The notes under the pieces are model-generated. The model searched no databases, was not told the origin of the DNA, and worked only from the letters and a program-made list of their open reading frames with translations. Shown here piece after piece: positions 49,634 to 53,954 of a DNA stretch of 53,954 nucleotides; positions within the stretch are counted from its first letter, which is position 1, and each line of letters starts with the position of its first letter. The position numbers and the translations under genes were made by a program. Origin of the DNA: JAVBOW01 sp031550615 (lineage in GTDB: Bacteria > Bacteroidota > Bacteroidia > Bacteroidales > Rikenellaceae); NCBI GenBank assembly GCA_031550615.1, contig JAVBOL010000027.1, forward strand, positions 1-53,954. Reading direction: 5' to 3'.

Positions 49634-52069
49634 TTAGCGGATATTTGCGATGCTGATTATATCGGCGAACACACCAGCTGCGGTAACCTCCGCCCCCGCG
49701 CCGTAGCCCTTGATCTGCATCGGGTATTTTTTATAGCGCTCGGTGGTCAGCAGGATGACGTTGTTGCTGCCTTCGAGTTGGAAGAATGGGCTTTGGATGT
49801 CCACTTCACGCAACGCCACCTCGGCTTTGCCTTCGTCGAGGGTGGCGACAAAACGCCAGCGTTTACCCTGTGATTCAAGCACTTTACGGCGATTTTCGAA
49901 GTCGGCGTCGACCTCGGGGATGCGTTTCCAGAAATCTTCCACGCTGCCCTCGAAATATCTCCCGGGGATGAAAAGGTTCTTGACCACGTCCGACTGTTCG
50001 ATCCGGTAACCGGCCTCGCGGGAGAGGATCACCAGTTTGCGGATCACATCCATACCGCTCAGGTCGATGCGCGGATCGGGCTCGGCGTAACCGGCCTCCT
50101 TGGCCATCATTATGGCTTTGGACATGGGTATATCTGCGTTCATCTCGTTGAAGATGAAGTTGAGCGTGCCCGAGACGACCGCCTCGATCTTCAGTATGCG
50201 GTCGCCGCTGTTTATCAGGTCGCTGATCGTGTTGATGATCGGCAGTCCGGCTCCGACGTTGGTTTCAAAGAGGTCTTTCACGCCGCGGCGGCGGGCGGTC
50301 TGCTTGAGCTCCTCATACACGCCGTACTCCGACGAGGCGGCTATCTTATTGGCGGTCACCACAGATACGTTGTGATCCAACAGGCGTTTATAGATCGCTG
50401 CGACGCTTTCGCTGGCCGTGCAGTCGACGAATACCGAATTGAAGATATTCATCTGCTCTATCTCATCGCAGAATTTGGCTGGGGTCGATATGTTTTGCGA
50501 TGCGTCGAGTTGCTCGGCGTAGCTGGAAAGGTCGATCCCGTCGCGGTCGGCTATATAGCGGCGTGAGTTGGTGATGCCCACGATGCGTATGCGCAGCGAA
50601 TTATGCTCCATGAGCCTCTGTTGCTGCAAACGTATCTGTTCCAGCAGGTTACGACCAACAAGCCCAACTCCGGCGAGGAAGATATTAAGCACCTGGTAAT
50701 CAGATAGAAAGAACGAATCATGGATCACATTCATCGCTTTGCGAAGGCTCTCGATGGCGATGACGAAAGATATGTTGGTCTCCGACGCACCCTGCGCACA
50801 GGCTATCACGTTGATGCCGTTGCGCCCGAGGGTGCCGAAGAGTTTACCTGCGATGCCGGGCGTGTGTTTCATCCCCTCGCCCACGATAGCCACGGTGGCC
50901 AGGTTGGGTTCGAGTTTTATGCGGTTGATCTCGCCGTGGGCTATCTCCTGCGCGAATTCCGCCGAGAGCACCTCTGCGGCCAGTTCGGCGTCGTTGTTGC
51001 GCACACCTATCGAGGTGGTATTCTCCGAGGCGGCCTGTGAAACGAAGAACACGCTGATGCTCGCCTTGGCCAGGGCCTTGAATATGCGGTAGTTGACCCC
51101 GATAACGCCGACCATGCCCAGGCCCTGGATCGTGATAAGGCATGTGTCGCTCACCGAAGATATGCCCTTGATCGCCTTGCTCTGGTCACGCACCTTCTCT
51201 TTCGATATGAATGTACCGCTGGCCGAGTGGTTGAACGTGTTGCGGATAATTATGGGTATATTCTTGTGGTAGACCGGGAATATCGTGGGCGGGTAGATCA
51301 CCTTCGCGCCGAAGTTGCAAAGTTCCATTGCCTCCACGAAGCTCAGGCGCTCGATCACGTAGGCGTTGCCGATCACCTTAGGGTCGGCGGTCATAAAGCC
51401 GTCCACGTCGGTCCATATTTCGAGTATCGATGCGTCGAGCGCCGCCGCGATGATCGAAGCGGTGTAGTCCGAGCCCCCGCGACCGAGGTTGGTCACGTCG
51501 CCCGTCGCCGCGTCGGCGGAGATGAAACCAGGCACGACGCTCACTCGCGGCATGCTGGCGAACGTCTTGCGGACCAGCGCGTCGGTGGTCTGGAAATCGA
51601 CTGTGTGCTTGCCGTAATAGTCTTTGGTTTTGATGAATCCCCGCGCATCGTAATGCACCGCGCCCTCGATCACTCCGGCCACGATCACCGACGATAGGCG
51701 TTCGCCGTAGCTGACTATCGTGTCGTTGGTCTTGACCGAGAGGTCTTTTATAAGGTAGACGCCCTTGAAAATATTCGAAAGTTCGTCGAGCATCGCCGCT
51801 ACGGCGGCCTCGACTTCATCGCGGCGTGCGGCGGGGACCACCTCGGCGATAAGCTCCTTATGGCGCACCACCATAGCGTCGAGCGAAGTTTTATATGAAG
51901 CGTCGCCTTTCGAGGCCGTGACGGCTGTGGTGAGCAGTTGGTCGGTGACCCCGCCAAGGGCGGAAACCACCACTATCACATTGCCTTCGCTGCTCTCTAC
52001 GACCTCTCTGGTTTTGAGGATACCTGCGGCGGAGCCTACGCTGGATCCGCCAAATTTCATCACTTTCAT
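49634..52069 (-). CDS. thrA: Bifunctional aspartate kinase/homoserine dehydrogenase
   Basis: Catalyses steps one and three of the threonine pathway. The 811-residue fusion has an aspartokinase at about 1-290 ('MKFGGSSVGSAAG', 'NLGRGGSDYTASIIAAALDASILEIWTDVDG'), two ACT repeats at about 310-455, and homoserine dehydrogenase from about 460, with the nucleotide site 'LNIFLAGVGLVGRNLLEQI' and 'FETNVGAGLPIINTI' near 610. ACT domains suggest threonine feedback. First gene of thrA-(kinase)-thrC, all on the minus strand and spaced by one to three bases. A second, monofunctional aspartokinase serves lysine at 18.1 kb. Confidence 0.97.
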   Translation of the reverse strand: MKVMKFGGSSVGSAAGILKTREVVESSEGNVIVVVSALGGVTDQLLTTAVTASKGDASYKTSLDAMVVRHKELIAEVVPAARRDEVEAAVAAMLDELSNIFKGVYLIKDLSVKTNDTIVSYGERLSSVIVAGVIEGAVHYDARGFIKTKDYYGKHTVDFQTTDALVRKTFASMPRVSVVPGFISADAATGDVTNLGRGGSDYTASIIAAALDASILEIWTDVDGFMTADPKVIGNAYVIERLSFVEAMELCNFGAKVIYPPTIFPVYHKNIPIIIRNTFNHSASGTFISKEKVRDQSKAIKGISSVSDTCLITIQGLGMVGVIGVNYRIFKALAKASISVFFVSQAASENTTSIGVRNNDAELAAEVLSAEFAQEIAHGEINRIKLEPNLATVAIVGEGMKHTPGIAGKLFGTLGRNGINVIACAQGASETNISFVIAIESLRKAMNVIHDSFFLSDYQVLNIFLAGVGLVGRNLLEQIRLQQQRLMEHNSLRIRIVGITNSRRYIADRDGIDLSSYAEQLDASQNISTPAKFCDEIEQMNIFNSVFVDCTASESVAAIYKRLLDHNVSVVTANKIAASSEYGVYEELKQTARRRGVKDLFETNVGAGLPIINTISDLINSGDRILKIEAVVSGTLNFIFNEMNADIPMSKAIMMAKEAGYAEPDPRIDLSGMDVIRKLVILSREAGYRIEQSDVVKNLFIPGRYFEGSVEDFWKRIPEVDADFENRRKVLESQGKRWRFVATLDEGKAEVALREVDIQSPFFQLEGSNNVILLTTERYKKYPMQIKGYGAGAEVTAAGVFADIISIANIR

Positions 52070-52101
52070 TCGCTATAGCATGTTAAAAACATAACAATTT
52101 G

Positions 52102-52133
52102 CAAAATTACGCATTTTTGGCGCAAATAACAAT
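52102..52133 (-). promoter_or_regulatory. Promoter of the thr operon
   Basis: On the minus strand ATTG (52133-52130), 20-base spacer, TAATTTTG (52109-52102). The leader is about 30 bases. No Thr/Ile-rich leader peptide or terminator precedes thrA. Confidence 0.6.
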
Positions 52134-52150
52134 TATAATTTCATTTTGTT

Positions 52151-52158
52151 TATCTTTG
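52151..52158 (+). promoter_or_regulatory. -7 element for the DUF5606 gene
   Basis: TATCTTTG, 24 bases before the ATG at 52183. It faces away from the thr operon promoter. Confidence 0.55.
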
Positions 52159-52182
52159 CCCTGCAAAACAAAAACCACTTTT

Positions 52183-52593
52183 ATGGACCTCAGGACAATT
52201 CTTGCCATTTCGGGTCAACCCGGCCTCTACAAATACGTTGCACAAAGCGCCAACGGCGTTATCGTCGAGTCGCTCACCTACACGCGCCGCTTCAACGCCC
52301 CCGCCTCGGCGAAGGTCAGCTCGATGGGCGAGATCTCGATCTTCACCGACGAAGGCGACGTGCCCCTGGCCGACGTCTTCACCGCAATGTACGCCCACAC
52401 CAAAGGCCAGCAGGGCCCCTCGCCCAAGGCCGACCCGGCAGAGCTCAAAAAGCTGTTCGCCGCCGTGCTGCCCGAATATGACCGCGACCGCGTGCACACC
52501 TCGGACATGAAAAAGATCGTGTCGTGGTTCAACACCCTTGTAGCCAACGGCATGACCGAGTTTAAACTTGAGGAAGAACCTAAGGAAGAATAG
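52183..52593 (+). CDS. DUF5606 protein
   Basis: A 136-residue cytoplasmic protein of a family found in Bacteroidota. It starts 'MDLRTILAISGQPGLYKYVAQSANGVIVESL', then 'RFNAPASAKVSSMGEISIFT' and a helical acidic tail. It has no signal peptide, no transmembrane segment and no metal-site motif. Its function is unknown; the beta-rich N-terminus resembles a small barrel, which is a guess. ATG 52183 is the conserved start; an upstream in-frame start at 52099 would cross the promoter. Single gene with own promoter and terminator. Confidence 0.85.
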   Translation: MDLRTILAISGQPGLYKYVAQSANGVIVESLTYTRRFNAPASAKVSSMGEISIFTDEGDVPLADVFTAMYAHTKGQQGPSPKADPAELKKLFAAVLPEYDRDRVHTSDMKKIVSWFNTLVANGMTEFKLEEEPKEE

Positions 52594-52610
52594 ATCTTCC
52601 CGTCAATTAA

Positions 52611-52648
52611 GGAAGGCCGCCCTGCATCAGCAAGGCGGCCTTCTTTCT
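52611..52648. terminator. Bidirectional terminator after DUF5606 and yajC
   Basis: Nine-bp stem AAGGCCGCC (52613-52621) with GGCGGCCTT (52634-52642), T-rich on the plus side and with a shorter T-run on the minus side; it separates convergent genes. Confidence 0.85.
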
Positions 52649-52669
52649 TATCCGTCGGGACAGGATTGG

Positions 52670-52999
52670 TTACCTGGTCTGTCCTACGTCGCTCGGATCT
52701 TTGGTAATGGCCGCCTTATCGAACCAAATCGTGACATTTGTATCGACTTCCACGAGCACTTTTGTATCCTTTATCTCTTTGATGGTACCGTAAACACCGC
52801 CGATGGTGACGATCTTCTGGCCCTTTTCGAGCGCGTTGCGGAAGTTGGCCACTTCTTTCTGGCGCTTCTGCTGGGGGCGTATCATAAAAAAGTACATGAC
52901 CCCGAAGATCAGCACCATCATAAAGATGAAACTGTAGTCACCGAAACCACCTTTGGGCGCAGCGGCCTCGGCCTGGAGCATTAATGTGAGAAAATTCAT
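52670..52999 (-). CDS. yajC: Preprotein translocase subunit YajC
   Basis: A 109-residue inner-membrane protein of the SecDF-YajC complex that assists Sec secretion. One transmembrane helix at about 22-41 ('YSFIFMMVLIFGVMYFFMI') is followed by the family signature 'RPQQKRQKEVANFRNALEKGQKIVTIGGVYGTI' and an acidic/charged cytosolic domain. The gene follows nusB by 51 bases and has a perfect promoter of its own in the gap and the nusB 3' end, so it can be made alone or with nusB. Confidence 0.96.
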   Translation of the reverse strand: MNFLTLMLQAEAAAPKGGFGDYSFIFMMVLIFGVMYFFMIRPQQKRQKEVANFRNALEKGQKIVTIGGVYGTIKEIKDTKVLVEVDTNVTIWFDKAAITKDPSDVGQTR

Positions 53000-53027
53000 T
53001 TTCTGTCGGTTTTGATATTATTGTCTG

Positions 53028-53060
53028 CAAATATAGCAATTTTTACGCTCTTACAACAAA
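53028..53060 (-). promoter_or_regulatory. Promoter for yajC
   Basis: On the minus strand TTTG (53060-53057), 21-base spacer, TATATTTG (53035-53028). The -33 box lies inside the last codons of nusB. Confidence 0.7.
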
Positions 53061-53954
53061 CCACGACCGGTTTTATTGAGTTTCCCCTCTTCGCGCAGCT
53101 GCTCGACGATCTTGTCCAGAATGCCGTTTATGAACGTGCCGCTGCCCGGGGTGCTGTAATATTTGGCCAATTCGATATACTCGTCGAGTGTCACTTTCAC
53201 TGGGATCGACTCGAAATTAAGCAGTTCGGCCATCGCCGTGACCATGATAAGGTTGTCCATGAAGGCGATGCGCTCGACATCCCAGTTGCGGGTGAATTTC
53301 TCGACGTAGGCAAGGTAGTCGTTATGGTTGACCATCGCCTTGCGGAAAAGCTCCTCGACGAACTGCCGGTCGTCGTCGTTCTTGTACTTGGGCAGCAGGG
53401 GCAGCGAAGCCTGTTTCTCGCGACACGAATCGAGCGTGCGCAACACCATGATAAGTGCGAAATCCATATCGTCAGCACCCCAGAAGATCGACATCTCCTC
53501 GAGGGCCGTCTCCACAGCCTCGTTATCGGCTACCAGGTCGGTGAAAAAGCGGCCTATCAGCTTGACGTCCTCTTTATAGCTGCGCTCGGGCGAGGCCATG
53601 TACTCCTTATAGAAATCATTATCCACCAGCGCGTTGTAGAGGTCTTTGACCACCTCGGGGCAGCCATCCCATTTTAAAGTGTGTTTTTCGAGGTAGCCGT
53701 CCAGCGACTCGCTCTGCCAGAGTTGGGCGAGCAGCTTATTCTCGACGAATTTGAGGTTGGGATTCAGGTCCTCGAAAGTGGGGAGTTTCTTGTTGCGGGC
53801 GATCTCTATGCGGCTTTCGGCATAGCGGCGCACCTCGACCGGCAGGGCCAGCATCAGGTGGTAGAGCTGGTAGACCTTGTCGACGCTTAGGGCCAGGTTT
53901 TTCTCCGAAGCTTTGAGGTTCTCGGCTTCAGACTTGTAATGAGCGTAGAGCGCT
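53051..53954 (-). CDS. nusB: Transcription antitermination factor NusB (5' partial)
   Basis: RNA-binding factor of the rRNA antitermination complex. The open frame continues without a stop to the window edge, adding 'ALYAHYKSEAENLKASEKNL' and more before the first internal Met at 53854, so the true N-terminus is outside the window by roughly ten residues. The visible part is 300 residues. The Bacteroidota form has a long N-terminal half; the canonical ~140-residue NusB fold is the C-terminal part ('NRWDVERIAFMDNLIMVTAMAELLNF', 'VTLDEYIELAKYYSTPGSGTFINGILDKIV'), where 'STPGSGTFINGILD' is diagnostic. The start cannot be fixed. Confidence 0.93.
   Translation of the reverse strand, partial: ALYAHYKSEAENLKASEKNLALSVDKVYQLYHLMLALPVEVRRYAESRIEIARNKKLPTFEDLNPNLKFVENKLLAQLWQSESLDGYLEKHTLKWDGCPEVVKDLYNALVDNDFYKEYMASPERSYKEDVKLIGRFFTDLVADNEAVETALEEMSIFWGADDMDFALIMVLRTLDSCREKQASLPLLPKYKNDDDRQFVEELFRKAMVNHNDYLAYVEKFTRNWDVERIAFMDNLIMVTAMAELLNFESIPVKVTLDEYIELAKYYSTPGSGTFINGILDKIVEQLREEGKLNKTGRGLL

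Noticed and set aside
52069..52095. Eight-codon ORF (MFLTCYSE) overlapping the thrA start as a leader peptide
   Set aside because: It has one Thr codon only and no terminator follows, so nothing suggests attenuation.
1..53954. CRISPR arrays, tandem repeats or a prophage
   Set aside because: No regularly spaced direct repeats, integrase or phage structural genes were seen in a by-eye reading of both strands.

Overview
The window looks like a chromosomal segment of a GC-rich Bacteroidales bacterium, possibly Rikenellaceae/Alistipes-like; that rank is inference from gene content, not from a marker gene. The signs are: many promoters with the Bacteroidota -7 motif TAnnTTTG (six of them with TTG or TTTG 19-21 bases upstream), almost no Shine-Dalgarno sequences, two large outer-membrane beta-barrel receptors, a type IX secretion C-terminal signal, a DUF5606 protein, a long Rho with a low-complexity insert, and a tryptophan leader of the Bacteroid-trp kind. 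Nearly all of it is core metabolism and information processing. I see no phage, insertion sequence, CRISPR array or recognisable defence island, and no gene-free stretch over 300 bases.

Layout. 1-1.6 kb: end of an unidentified gene and a cell-surface lipoprotein with Ig-like repeats. 1.6-7.4 kb: tRNA-Gly, ygbA, rho, kdsB, a LuxC-like acyl-CoA reductase, a pRiA4b ORF-3-like protein, miaA and tRNA-Leu. 7.4-13 kb: glycosyltransferase, double CDGSH protein, acyl-CoA synthetase, lepA. 13-16.3 kb: a tiny secreted protein that is mostly a sorting domain, followed by a barrel receptor. 16.4-20.6 kb: a UbiA-family prenyltransferase and a divergent pair formed by an ACT-domain protein and lysC-lysA. 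20.7-24.8 kb: pheT and guaA. 24.8-31.6 kb (minus strand): a tightly overlapping operon glmS-namZ-GH20-beta-lactamase-fold lipoprotein, joining synthesis of cell-wall amino sugar to stepwise salvage of peptidoglycan sugars. 31.7-34.8 kb: mazG, gamma-carbonic anhydrase, and a LytS/LytR-type two-component pair in one overlapping operon. 34.8-39.1 kb: ZIP transporter, Spy-like protein, Gly-rich barrel receptor. 39.2-42.4 kb (minus): metallophosphoesterase, a riboflavin-type reductase-deaminase with reversed domain order, and an oxidoreductase, coupled by ATGA overlaps. 42.5-47.1 kb: DcaP-like porin, Trp leader/attenuator, trpB2, serine dehydratase, fluoride channel. 47.1-52.1 kb (minus): thrA, a phosphoglycerate-mutase-like putative homoserine kinase, thrC. 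52.2-53.95 kb: DUF5606, yajC and nusB (cut by the window edge).

The metabolic theme is the aspartate family: lysC-lysA with a divergent ACT protein, and thrA-(kinase)-thrC, together with trpB2 and a serine dehydratase that share serine. The most interesting items are the Trp leader with three consecutive Trp codons in front of trpB2, the cell-wall sugar salvage operon headed by glmS, the swapped RibD-like fusion, the near-orphan sorting-domain protein, and the ACT-domain protein facing lysC. None of these is clearly a wholly new system; each is a testable lead.
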